Below, in pieces: positions 1-10,648 of a stretch of DNA of 64,000 nt; the first letter of the stretch is position 1, and each line of letters begins with the position of its first letter. The stretch comes from Amphirosellinia nigrospora. Taxonomy: Eukaryota; Ascomycota; Sordariomycetes; Xylariales; Xylariaceae. The DNA lies in assembly GCA_004123355.1 (NCBI GenBank), contig SCHM01000001.1:7450193-7514192 (forward strand). The letters are read 5' to 3'. The notes beneath the pieces were generated by a model. That model had not been told where the DNA came from, ran no database searches, and saw nothing but the letters and a program-made list of their open reading frames with translations. The translations under genes were made by a program, and so were the position numbers.

Positions 1-1024
1 TTGCTGGTCCCTGTAGCCAAATTAGCGTCTCATCGGAAAGAAACTGCAAGATCCCAAGGCATTTCAGCTTTCATAATAGCCCATAACACAGTTTTACAGG
101 CCTTGACAATTCACCGCCCTTCGAATGAGCGGGAGCTACTCCTGGTGCCCGGCGTTGGTAAGGTCAAGGGGGCGCACTATGGTGCCGCCTGGCTGGAAAT
201 TATTGCAAACTTCGAAAAGGAACAGAAAAAAGACGACAACGACAACAAACAGCAGCAGCAAGTCGGCGATGAGGCGGGGGTGGCGGTCTTTATCCGGAGC
301 TTGTAGAACCAGACCCGAAGCGCCGAAGAATTGTTGTATCGATCGCTCGGAAGAGGTCTCAATCCCTTCCAACGAGCCTCCTGCCATCTTGAGCACAGGC
401 TTGTCATTTCAGTTCGAGCAGACAAGCCTTGGTCATGAACCCTCGACACCACCTCGACCTCGAAAACAAGACGACTCCGACAGCGACGATGAATCAGTAT
501 TTGGACACCAATGAAACTGCCCCGGCCGTCGGCTGAAGCGAAAGCGAGAAATCGCCGAGCCATCCAATCTTGAGAGGCAATCAAGTTTATTTCAAAGCGC
601 GATGTTGACGGAAGCGTCACAACCAGAACCGTCTTTTCTGTTAAGTTGGAGCCTGACATTGAGATGTCACTAACTAATAACGAGATGAAGCGTCCGGTGC
701 ATCAACCTCTCCACTCGTACCCGCCCCAACTCCGACGGTGGTTAGGCAAAGCCTCCAAACGCCGGCCGGGGGTTTTGGCTGGGAAAAGACCATTTTGCGC
801 AAGAAGCTGGAGGCCTATATCAAGGGCGTCTCTCGGCGATGCAGTTGAAGCCGAACGAACCTTTGTTATCCGAGGGGATGCTTCATTACTTGATTGATAC
901 AGTGCCGCGGACAATCGAAGAGTTCCGCCGTGCTCCCGGGATGCATCGCTTGATGAAGGCTTGTGAAACCGTGAAGATGGACGTTTGGCGGGCGTTTGAG
1001 AAATGGACGCGGAATGATACATAG
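1..1024 (+). CDS. 3' part of a WRN-exonuclease/HRDC-type protein, frame broken
   Basis: The 5' end lies outside the window. The first 70 codons form an HRDC domain (helix, then the LLLVPGVGKVK hairpin, then YGAAWLEII), the nucleic-acid-binding module of RecQ helicases and RNase D-type exonucleases. It is followed by linker sequence (PAILSTGLSF, then an acidic DDSDSDDESVFG stretch and a basic RRLKRKR stretch) and a second HRDC-like helical segment near 850-1010 (TIEEFRRAPGMHRLMKACE). This layout is known from fungal proteins with an N-terminal DEDDy 3'-5' exonuclease domain, so I infer that domain just upstream. The reading frame changes about five times (near 250-300, 510, 600, 780 and 838), each time resuming plausible protein; I read these as one-base length errors rather than introns, since no GT-AG pairs fit. 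TGA/TAG-free coding ends at the tag at 1022-1024. Confidence 0.6.
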
Positions 1025-2507
1025 ACATGGTCCTACCTGGGTAGCGGCGGGTCGAGGCAACACAGATAAGAAAGGCTTGCGAAAAAGTTGCATATTAGAA
1101 ATGACAGGTCCGCTGGCAGGAACAGATTTCATTTATATAGGTGATACCTGTAGCAGCATTATGTAGTGCATCCCAACAGGCATATGAATCCACACGGAGC
1201 CGCGTTGCATTTGTTAGCAGTCGATCCCCTCTGACGCAGAGCTCGCGTGCCTCAAGTCAAAGGTGTATCGCGATTGCAATGACGATGAGAGAGGGTGTAT
1301 GCATTGGGTTTTGGGCGTGTAAATCGTTCTTCCTCATCTTGATACGGGTTGGTTCTCAGCGACAGCAGGTCGACTCATGATTGAGCAGAGTCAATGCGCG
1401 AGATCTGTTGACAACAGCCTCAAGATCGCCCCTCGCTCCACGTATCAAGCGATAGTAGGAAATAGGTAAATTGAGCTTAGTATTGGATCGGCGCAAGGAT
1501 GAGGAACATGGGCACTGCAATCGAAATAAACATCTGCGACGTGAGGCACATTCGGCATACCGATGGCGACAATTCTCTTCTTCACCTCCGACCACACGGG
1601 ACGGATGGCAATGAAAAGACAAAGCATGAGAGACAAAACTCATTTGTGTTACAAAATTCCCTATCCAGCCGAAGCCAAACAGGAGTGGTCATAGTATAGT
1701 TTTCAACTAGCAATAACGCTTACTCAGAATAAATCTCACTGTATAGCGTAAAGCCCGTGCACTGGGATGAAGAAGAAAAAGAGAAGAAGAGAGAGGGAGA
1801 AAGCTGGGGGGCGGGCGAGGTATTTATAGGCGTAGATTAGGCGTCCAATGTGGGGCCACGTAGTTTGTTAGGTGACTCACGTGCCTTTATCGCGATATCC
1901 CTAGCTACCTATCTATGCAGCTAAACAGCTCGATGACAGGTGTTGTACCCAGGCAGGAACCTAACCTGCGAGATTACCATTTATGGCATTCACTTTGGCT
2001 CTGGATGCCGCCGTAACTACCTAGTAGGTAACATTCATCATTTGTGGCAAGTGCACAATTACCTTACCTACTAAGTACTTAAACTACCACTTTAGCTATC
2101 GCTAAGCTTATCACATCACTTTTACTGTCATGAGATGAGGAGAGCCGGATCTGGAATAAGAAATGGTAGTACAATTGATCGTTTATCTTGCCAGTCATCC
2201 AGACCGTTACGTTAAATCATGAAAAGTCCATATAATGCGTTGAAAAAACAAATGCGTCATCCGATGATGCAGTCTGAATTACTTTCAGCCGTCTTCCTTC
2301 TCCATCCTGATTGCTCTAAACAATTCCTACGACATACAACGCGATCGCATTATATAGCACCGGCGCTGTGGGGATGCTTTGCTTCTTGGGATCGGAGTTG
2401 GCGTGCTGTTGTTACTCGAAGGTGTCTGCCCGTTATCTATAGCCGCGTTAGAAACCGAGGTCTTTCATCATGCCGAGGCATAGAATGTGGAGACTTACAG
2501 CAAGATA
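1025..2507. other. intergenic, no gene supported
   Basis: A TATTTATA element near 1821-1828 and a short hydrophobic minus-strand ORF (about 1445-1636) are present, but no domain or convincing intron structure was found. Stretches rich in CTACCTAGTAGGTA-type palindromes occur around 2010-2075. Confidence 0.4.
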
Positions 2508-2970
2508 TCAAGCAGTCTGAGCACTACACGTCTAAAAGTTAGCAGACTAGCTTTAGAGTCATGTAGGGAGACTGGACGTATGCAAGGATGGAAGGTTGCT
2601 TTGTATGCTTACCGCTTGCGCCCCTTTACCACACTCTGCTGTGCAAGTGCCTACGCATGATGGAGCATCGAAACCACAGAGTTGAACGCCGGCCCCAACA
2701 AGGGCCAAGGAGACCTAAAGGGGCCCTGAGCAGGTCGCCGACAGTACTGAAGAGCGAATCTGTCCCCAGACATAGACCTCCGCCCAGACCTCCGCCCAAC
2801 TCCGCCCAGACTCCACCCAGACCTGCGAGACTGCCCGTAATACCCGTCAGACTGCCTGTGAGCCCCCCTGTGAGGCCCAGCAGGTCACATAGGGGGTCTA
2901 CGGATTGTGGTACCGGCGAGGAATAAGCTACCACTGCGAGAACGCTGAATAGTAATGTGCTGGGACGCAT
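2508..2970 (-). CDS. small secreted Gly/Leu-repeat, Cys-rich protein
   Basis: The ATG at 2970 opens a signal peptide (MRPSTLLFSVLAVVAYSSP). It is followed by a low-complexity body of LTG/LGG repeats and then, one frame over, a Cys-rich tail with the spacing LCGFDAPSCVGTCTAEC. A clean intron lies at 2532-2612: donor GTAAGC, branch GCTAAC, acceptor TTTTAG. Removing one G from the run at 2702-2704 makes exon 1 exactly 119 codons, puts the splice in phase 0 and gives a 126-residue protein ending in TCSAQTA. This arithmetic supports a single consensus error rather than decay. Function is unknown. The pattern (secretion signal, repeat body, paired cysteines) is that of fungal small secreted wall or effector-like proteins; I assign no activity. 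Confidence 0.6.
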
Positions 2971-4343
2971 TTTGTTGGATGTGCGGGAGATTGTGTTTAA
3001 AATGCAATGTTGCTCTGGGATGAGGGATCGAAGAACAGAGGATTGATGTGCGTCCTACTCTTGGAAAAAGCTTAGTTCCTGTTGATGTCGAGGCTGTCGG
3101 TGTTCTGATTGCTGTTGTTGCTATTCTGTCAATGGCGATGGAAGGTTTTTCTCAATTCCGCAAACACTCCGATCTTATACATCACTCTGGCCAGCTTGAC
3201 GACATTGTAGGGGAGGGCTGAAGGGGCAGAGGTATCGCCTATGGTAGATTGTGATGGCTGAACATTCCTATCCAGCCACCACGTGGAGAGCTAGAGAAAC
3301 ATGTCTCAGTCAGCCATCCAGCATACAGATGGTAGTTGCATCGCAAATCTGATAACCCAAGGCGTGGTAGATTCCAGTTCGTGTGGACTATGAAGCAGAA
3401 CCATGTGGTTAGCTCCGGAATAGGAAAGAAGACATGGCATCGAAATAATAAGGGTATTTAGGGGTCTCAGATAGCTCACGGGTCGGGCTCGGCTTCCCTC
3501 AATACCTCGCCCTCTCGCGAAATTCAACTCATTAATAATGTATTGACTCTAGCTCTTGGGTTAGAGACTTAGCAGCTTCATTTTTGTCGGTGGTTACTCC
3601 GGCCCATTTCCCAGTATTGCCGGGACTCGCTAAGATCTGGCCACAACCATCTCCAAGCACCATATTTCGTAGCCCCTAATTCGTTACGCATTTCACGTCA
3701 TTAATTTCTCATGTCAAGGTCTACAATTTCAAGTTGATCCTTTCACCTGCAGGTTCCCCTCGCCCCTCGCCGTGTGTGCTAACCATCCTATTGTCGAGTA
3801 GCGGATGAGACTGCTCTGAATAAAGTGTCAATGATACAAGCTAAAAGTCGAGAATAAAGGGTGCATAATGCCACTCACGCGCCATACGGCATATCCGATA
3901 TGCAGAAATTAGAAACAAAGATTTCTCTAATATGCATCAAGTTGCTACGCCACATTGAACAATGAGCATTCCATGTGTAGGCTCTGAAACTCAAAGAGGC
4001 GCGCACACCTACAATCTTAATTGCCTTAGCGCGCCATCTTTCTCTATAGGATGTAAGAAGATACTTAAGCCGCACTTTCTCTCGTTGGGGTTGACGAGTG
4101 CTCGTAATGATCCCTGACTAACTCGCTATTTTTCATCGATTTATTAATTCACTTACTCACTCCTCTTCTAGTCTAAAGTTTCAAGTCGTTCGCTCGATAC
4201 AAGTTCAAAAAATCCACTCATTATCAATACATAGAGGCCTAAGATACGACAAGTACAAATCTTCATCGGAATAGTGAACGCCCCAAAGGGATAAATTCAC
4301 TGCCATACACAGTTACAAAAACACGCTACATAAAAACCCGAAA
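2971..4343. other. intergenic, no gene supported
   Basis: Short ORFs on the minus strand (about 3306-3527 and 3875-4075) have no recognisable domain, signal peptide or intron partner. The stretch is moderately AT-rich. Confidence 0.4.
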
Positions 4344-4540
4344 ATGCAAATCGCAGCCTTTTCCTTACTACAGCCTTGCTGTCCCTGAGCGGTGCGAGCA
4401 TCATCCCAAATATGCAGGGGTCAGCACGAGTCAGCGCTTATACGCGGCGAGAGGCACCGGACATGAACGCGGTGCTCGAGCCTCAGCACTTCGCAGAAGT
4501 ACAAAAAGACCGACGGAAGGCTCTCGGCGAGACCGCATAA
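4344..4540 (+). CDS. tiny secreted preproprotein with dibasic sites
   Basis: An ATG at 4344 opens a hydrophobic leader (MQIAAFSLL...ALLSLSGAS). The rest lies one frame over, after a likely one-base loss near 4370 (CTACAGCC where CTAACAGCC would keep frame). With that base the gene is exactly 66 codons ending in TAA. The predicted 65-residue product has a signal peptide of about 18 residues, then two dibasic sites, YTRR at about 35-36 and DRRK at about 57-59. They bracket a 20-residue segment starting EAPD. Kex2-type proteases cut after such pairs in the secretory pathway, and an EA dipeptide after the cut is reminiscent of Ste13 trimming in alpha-factor precursors. There is only one bracketed segment and no match to a known pheromone, so its role is open. 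A CATAAAAA element lies about 15 bp upstream of the ATG. Confidence 0.5.
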
Positions 4541-6075
4541 TTGCGTTTCCTGTCGCTTTACATAATCAGAAACGTGGCTGGTCCATTTAGACTATAGGAT
4601 TGGGAGTTCAGAAGGCAACATAAGAAGACATCTAAGGTTGGGTTTATCAGCTATGAACAAGACAAGGCATGGCACCCTTCAGAACATATTTAGGCGTTTG
4701 GATCATCGAATAAGTCTCATTCGCAACCTTCGCGTTCAATACACTATATTCGTACTTATTTTCTGCTGAAAGTCTCCCACTGTAAAATTCTGGTAGTAGG
4801 ATCATCACAATTCCTACGGTACAAGATACCAACTTATGTACGTAGTAGCGCCTCACTTGTTCAGAATATAGTGGCGGAATTTATTGCGAGGAGCTTTTCT
4901 TCTAGTATGATAGCGGTGGGGTGTGAATCTTGACTAAGGATGTGTAAAACCCCAAATCATCCGATAAACTCTAGCAAGTGTGCGACACCTTCTCTACCCT
5001 CTAATCTTTCTCATATTTACCATATATGCCCTCGTTTGGCTATACGAAGAAAAAGGTTATTACGATAGCGTGGGCTCTCTGTGATCGACGTCGAACGCAT
5101 CCGCGATTAAAGCTGGCGGGTTCTTCCCCCACGGCATCCACTACGCCGGAATATTTCAACTTATGGATTATTTGTTTGGCCAAATCCTTTAAACCGGCTA
5201 TCAAGCCAGCTTTCCGTGCCCAAGATGGCCGTCCAAAGATGTTTAACCGAGCTCTCGAGCTGCGCTAATCGTTCCAGGGAATATGATATTGCAGCGTAGG
5301 ACCCCTGGCACGAGTAAAACGCCATCACACTCTCGAAACTCTGCAAGAAGTCGATATATTCGTCTTCAAAGCCAAGTCTTGCTCGGTCGCGGAACCGCTA
5401 GGCAAATATAACGTGCCAAGGCTTCATAGCTAGTGAAATGTACATCAACTGACGATGTCATATTCAGCTCGGCCAACAGACTCTAATAATAGGAGCCACA
5501 GAACACCCATGTTTTGGAACAGCACGGGTCAAACGGCCGACAGCACTTGCACCCGTACTCAACGTACTTATACAAATTAAGATTATAGAAGTCTACATGC
5601 ATGGGCTATTTTGTACACACAACCTGTAGTATATCCAATGCTTAAACATCCAATATCAAAATAACAGACGCCGTTCCCAAGCAAGAACTTCGATATCTAT
5701 TCTACTATCAACGTACTTGGGGCCTAGACCTACATATCACTCGTACAATTGTATAACCCGTGGAAAGTCTGTACGAGCGTTCGGCTTTCAACTCACCCCG
5801 TATTCAGCCGGTCTCGTTTGATATACTGGGGCGGTAATTCGAGAGCGAAGCAGGATCCGAAGGTTTGTAACTACGCAGGTTGGTAACTAGAAGCGAGGCA
5901 ATTCAGGCATACAGACTGTATACCTCCCATTCTGACTAAAGAGGGCTCTACTTTTTCGTGGCGGCTCCGATGCCCTAGAAGATTTCTTATACCTCGAATA
6001 TCATTCCACGTCCTTGTTACATCTAACGATATGACGGTGGGGATCTCCTAGTGTTTAATACAGGCTTTCTTCCAT
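4541..6075. other. intergenic, no gene supported
   Basis: Several short ORFs occur (for example about 5026-5268 +), none with a recognisable motif. No repeat of note. Confidence 0.4.
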
Positions 6076-8879
6076 TCAGCACTCCTGCGAGCTTCCCGGC
6101 AGTGAGAGGGCGTCTGTCTCTAATAAAGATCCCGATATCTGATTATCATTATGCTCGAGCAAAAGGCGTTCAACATCACGCACCAGCTCGTCTTCAGACA
6201 CGTGTTGATGCGTAGACACATCTTGGAAGAAAATGCACCAACTGCTCGTATGGCTGTCGCACAAGGTAGCGCGTTCATGCGGATCGGCACCCATGTTCAA
6301 CAGATGTTGTATGATTCGAGGATGCAGAGTCTGAGAGGCATCAAGAGCATAGCCAAGCAGAGCAACTGATGGGTTTGGCCTAAGACCCCACACCGCGCTA
6401 CTCAGCGAGTATGGCTTGATAAAGAAATCGCGCGTGATTTTGAATTCAATATAAGAAAATAAATCAGCTCGACAGGCAAGCCCGAGAAACAAATAATTAT
6501 CCAAGCTCGAGGAAAAATGATTTCTCCGGTCGTACGTTTCCTCGGCGTCGTGAAGCATCCGTATTAGTGCAGAGTGATCGGTCATATTCATCTCTGCCTC
6601 ATGGGCAAATATCATTAGACTCTCTAACAGCCTCCTAGCGATCCTCGCATCACCAGTAGCAGCCTGCGATTTAGCCCTAAAGGGTGCGCGCTTGAAGGCC
6701 TCTAGGATGCTGAGAGATGGCAACAACCAGACATTGCTAGGGTATCTGATATTGCTCAAATCTGCGAAGCGTTGTCTCACTAGCATCTGATGAATACTCG
6801 GGGAATCGAGCAAGAAGTCGCGAACTGTACGGTGCAAGTCGACCTTGAACTCAAAGTACAAGCTAGCATCAGGCTCGTCGGCGACAATCTCTAGCAGTCC
6901 TTTGCAGCGACCGTCGAATCGTCTGCGCATCTGCTGAATGCGCATACGCAGTTCATCGTCGCGCATGACTGCCGGGTAACGGTTTGCAAATGCAGCCGTA
7001 TCATCTGACACGTCGTCTAGTAGCGAGTAGGCTACCACGGGCAGCGGCTCCGGTACTAATGTGGCTACCCACATTGTGCGGGCCATTTGCGGCACGTAAA
7101 TGGCGGGGACCGAATCAATCATGTGCTGGAAGAACTGCTCCAGTTCGCTTGGTAAACTTTTGAGTCGCTTTCTTATGGTGCGGATCGTGTCACTATGCGA
7201 GAAACCATCAAGCAAATTCCGTACTACCAGGGCTACCCACAAGAAGACGCCTTGGGCCCGGCTCGTTATGTCTTCGACAAGACTAGCATATTGAGGATTA
7301 TTAATGCTGAGGAGCTGGAATTGTCGATTCTCATTGAATCTCTCGTGGGTATAGTTGTGGATATCTTCTCTCGTTAGATCCTCAAGCTTAAGAAGCCGAT
7401 CCGGGTCCACCGAATGCGTCAGAGAAACTACTCCAAGGCCGGCTTGATATATAACTTAATATTCTGTGACGTGTCTAGGATGTGGAGCGTTTAATTAGAT
7501 CACTGTGCGTCTTACTCACTTCCTCAAACTCGTCTAGGCCGTCAATAAAGATGCAGAACTTGACGTCCACCTCATCACAACAGGGCTAAAAGGCTTTGGT
7601 AGGCTCCCATCAGTTCTTCCTGGCTCCAGAGCTCTTCATCGTCGGGATACAAGTACGGGTTTCGGCTGCGAAAGTGAAATTTTTGGTTACCCTTGGAAAC
7701 TTGCGGGATTAGTTCTGGGCATTTGCGTAGTATCTCGAACAGGAGAGATCGGAGAAGGCCTGCCATCGATTTTTGAAGTACGGTGCCTGCGTTCCAAAAG
7801 AAAAATTCGGCAGTCACAAGTCGGTTGTTACCAGCCCATTCCTGAAGTAACTTTACAGTAGTTGGGTGAGAGGATATGAACTTCATCAGTGTCGACTTGC
7901 CAGAGCCAGCCTTTCCCTGTATCCAAAAGGTCTCGTTGCTTTCACGAAGCCACTGGTCAAAGAAGATTTCCTTCGATCCATCAGCAACGGCGCGGTTGTA
8001 AATCCACCTAAATGTCTTTGCATGTGCTGGTGCTATTTTTCGCTGTCGCGCCTTGATCTTGCTGAAATAGAGACTCTCTAAGAAGTCTTGGCTCAGTGCT
8101 GTGAGAGACTGTTTTCTGCGAGTTGTTTAATAGCCTCAGAAAAGTAGCGAGTCAGACCAGGGGATAGTCCGAAGCATGTAGGACCGGTTGCCGCTGTCTT
8201 GGGAGCCCCTGCTTTCAAGCTATCCATTAAATGCTGCATATCCCTCTGTGTCTTGGACGTCTCATTTGATAAGCTTTCAAGTCTTGTGACAACAACTTGT
8301 CGGAGGTTCTCAATTCGATCCTGGTTTTCTATCCCAAGCCTCTGGGCATTTGCCCTCAGAGCATCGATCTGACCAGACTGCTGTTTGATATGTTCCCTAT
8401 TACACTAGGTTAGTATCCGTCATAATGTAGGTCTTATCGTAACTGCTAACGGGGAGACTATACATCAGGAGGAAGTGCATATGAGCCGAGATTTGGGCCT
8501 GCACTTTGCCAAGTCGGCTGACAAATTCATCAATCATTCCCTTTGACCATGTAGTTCGCAGGGCAATGACGAAGCAGTTCCATTTCTTCGTTTTATTCGC
8601 ACGTAGCTTGCTTAGCACCGCCAGCAACTCATCGGCAATTGTCTTGCACTCACTTACAAGCGCCTGCAAAGTGGGATTGGAGGAGGCATGCACTAGCGAC
8701 GTAGTGAGAGCGTTACTCAATCCCTTCGCATCCTTGGCAATAGCATTTAGGGTGTTGGTATCGCTTGTTAAGCCAGATCCTGACTTTATAATCGCGCGAG
8801 TCCCGCTGACCAGCCGAAACGTGAAGTCGACAAACTGAACTACACCGGCGGCGATAGAGAGCGCCGATAAAGGATCCAT
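6076..8879 (-). pseudogene. NACHT/NLR-type (STAND) protein, decayed
   Basis: The start is the ATG at 8879 (MDPLSALSIAAGVVQFVDF), the standard N-terminal domain of fungal STAND proteins. An intron at 8397-8463 (GTATAG donor, CTAAC branch, TAATAG acceptor) leads into a coiled-coil linker, then the segment before the NTPase (HAKTFRWIY), a Walker A loop GKAGSGKST (about 7890-7920), and a Walker B/hhhD motif CIFIDGLDEFEE (about 7525-7560). Then come the SSRPW element and a long helical C-terminal region (444 codons, 6076-7410) of the DUF7791 type, ending in an ankyrin-like LLNMGADPHERA. Such proteins act in non-self recognition and regulated cell death. The frame changes at least three times in the NACHT core (near 8085, 7575 and 7410), one stop codon lies in frame between Walker B and SSRPW, and the spacing there is shortened. 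The in-frame stop sets this gene apart from the homopolymer-type breaks elsewhere, so I call it a pseudogene, recently decayed. Confidence 0.7.
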
Positions 8880-9880
8880 GTTAAACTCAAGCACAAGGCC
8901 AACTTTGGTCGGCGAGATCGATACCGATATTCTTCAATACCAGCGCGAGTACAACCGACAAAGGTGCCGGGATCCTCTCCAGATGAATGCTTTATACTAC
9001 CATAGAATTGATGTTTGGAGAGCGAGGCCAAAATGACAGCGAGCGTAGGGCTTGATATGCGTTGGGTCTCCAAGGCTGTGCACATCATGCGATTGGATGT
9101 GTGGTGGTGGACACGAAGCACCAATGGGCCATAACACTTGTCGAATTAGAGATTACAGCAAAGTACGGCCTGGCAGCGTCCATTTAATAGCGTCGGCTAA
9201 CATTTCTTGAAGTAGAATTGGTGTTGGCTGAGGTAGAACGGGTGAATTATCACCGATGCTCTACTTTCTCGGTTTTTTGTGAGATTGAAGCGCCCATAAA
9301 ATGGGACGCCTCAATGGCAACCACCTGAGTGTTAGAGAATGCAGAATCGTAGGCAGAACCGCGCCGCCTTAACGAGTCACTGGATTTCTTCGCATGCACC
9401 GAGTGAATAATATTGTTTCTGTGGCTACTTGCCCTTTGATAAATCACATTAATATACGCAATAGCTGACTGTCGGCTTGCCTTTGGCCAATTTAGGCCGT
9501 TCTCATACTCCTCACCGGTTCACTATTTGAATTCATATATATATATATATATATATACTCGGTATCATAGATCACTATTACTGTCTGCCGGCATTTATCT
9601 GTTCAAGTACTGCAACAAATATAAATACGGATTGTAAAGCTGAAAATAACGGCGTTAGTGCTTCCTAATAACATGGCGTGTGATTAGGACAATGGCCGCC
9701 TTGGCATCGGGCATGGAGACAAACGCCGAAAAATAAAGATGGGCTAAACTTCTGATCGGTGTTAAGGGAGAACATTATTCAATACTGGCACAAACCAAAC
9801 ACAAATATGCGTAAATATATGTTGGTTTGCGTACTTCTCGATGGTATATTCAGCTAATCCATAAACGCCGAGTTCGTGAT
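8880..9880. other. intergenic between NLR gene and MITE
   Basis: Contains an (AT)n microsatellite at 9535-9557 and no supported gene. It probably holds the NLR promoter on the minus strand. Confidence 0.4.
9535..9557. repeat. (AT)n microsatellite
   Basis: Uninterrupted alternating A/T for about 23 bp. Confidence 0.95.
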
Positions 9881-9888
9881 GTAGCAGG
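9881..9888. repeat. 8-bp target-site duplication, left copy
   Basis: GTAGCAGG immediately left of the terminal inverted repeat of the MITE; an identical copy flanks the right end at 10438-10445. An 8-bp duplication is the hallmark of hAT transposition. Confidence 0.9.
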
Positions 9889-10437
9889 CAGGGTTGGAAT
9901 TTAGTATACTAATTTAGTATATACTAATACTAATACTAATTTAGTATTTGGATTTGAATACTAATACTAGCTTAGTATATACTAATTTAGTTTAGTATTT
10001 AAGCATACTAATACTAAAAGAAAAATACTAGCTTAGTATATACTAAAATATACTAATACTAAATTAGTTTTAGTAATACTAAGATACTAATACTAAAGTG
10101 GGGCATTAAAATGAGGTATTATATAGAAAAAAAATATTTTATATATTTAGAAATATTAAATATCATTTTATATAATTTAAAATAAATATTTTAATTCTTT
10201 CTTTTTAATTAAATAATAAAAATTAAAATTTAACTTTTTTTTTTTTTTTTTTTAGTATTTAGTATATACTAAATACTAAGATACTAATTTAGTATATACT
10301 AAAATATACTAATACTAATTTAGTATTTTAAAATGAATACTAATACTAGCTTAGTATTTTAAAATCAATACTAATACTAATACTAATTTAGTAATACTAA
10401 TTTAGTCCTTATACTAAATACTAAATTTCCAACCCTG
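9889..10437. mobile_element. hAT-like MITE, 549 bp, non-autonomous
   Basis: The element is bounded by perfect 11-bp terminal inverted repeats, CAGGGTTGGAA at 9889-9899 and TTCCAACCCTG at 10427-10437, and by 8-bp direct duplications. The CAGGG start and 8-bp duplication fit the hAT superfamily. It encodes nothing. The interior is very AT-rich and built almost wholly of TACTAA/TTAGTA units, with five copies of the palindrome TTAGTATATACTAA (9914, 9972, 10033, 10259, 10289), and a unique core (about 10100-10234) followed by a 19-T run at 10235-10253. Perfect ends and duplications indicate a young insertion. Mobility would depend on a hAT transposase elsewhere in the genome. It ends about 70 bp upstream of the SDR TATA box. 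Confidence 0.9.
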
Positions 10438-10445
10438 GTAGCAGG
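10438..10445. repeat. 8-bp target-site duplication, right copy
   Basis: GTAGCAGG, identical to 9881-9888. Confidence 0.9.
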
Positions 10446-10507
10446 CATACCCGACGGACTTAGAGCCGCCCCTGCGTTCCCAGCGCAGAGGTTGAGGGGT
10501 GATGTTG

Positions 10508-10515
10508 TATATAAA
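10508..10515 (+). promoter_or_regulatory. TATA box of the SDR gene
   Basis: TATATAAA, 134 bp upstream of the ATG at 10649 and about 70 bp downstream of the MITE end, a normal spacing for a fungal core promoter. Confidence 0.6.
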
Positions 10516-10648
10516 TGGTTGGTCGCGGCGAGTTGAGACATGCGTTTCCATCACAAAGAAACACATTCGAACTGCAACCAAAAGACAACTGCCTGTTAAA
10601 ACTCTCTATATCATCTACACAACAAACTTATCTTATAACAGCTACACT

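Noticed and set aside
2219-2542. 107-codon plus-strand ORF
   Set aside because: Overlaps the end of the secreted-protein gene on the other strand and shows no domain.
9900-10426. CRISPR-like array
   Set aside because: Repeats are palindromic, unequally spaced and have no spacers; they lie inside a MITE of a eukaryotic genome.
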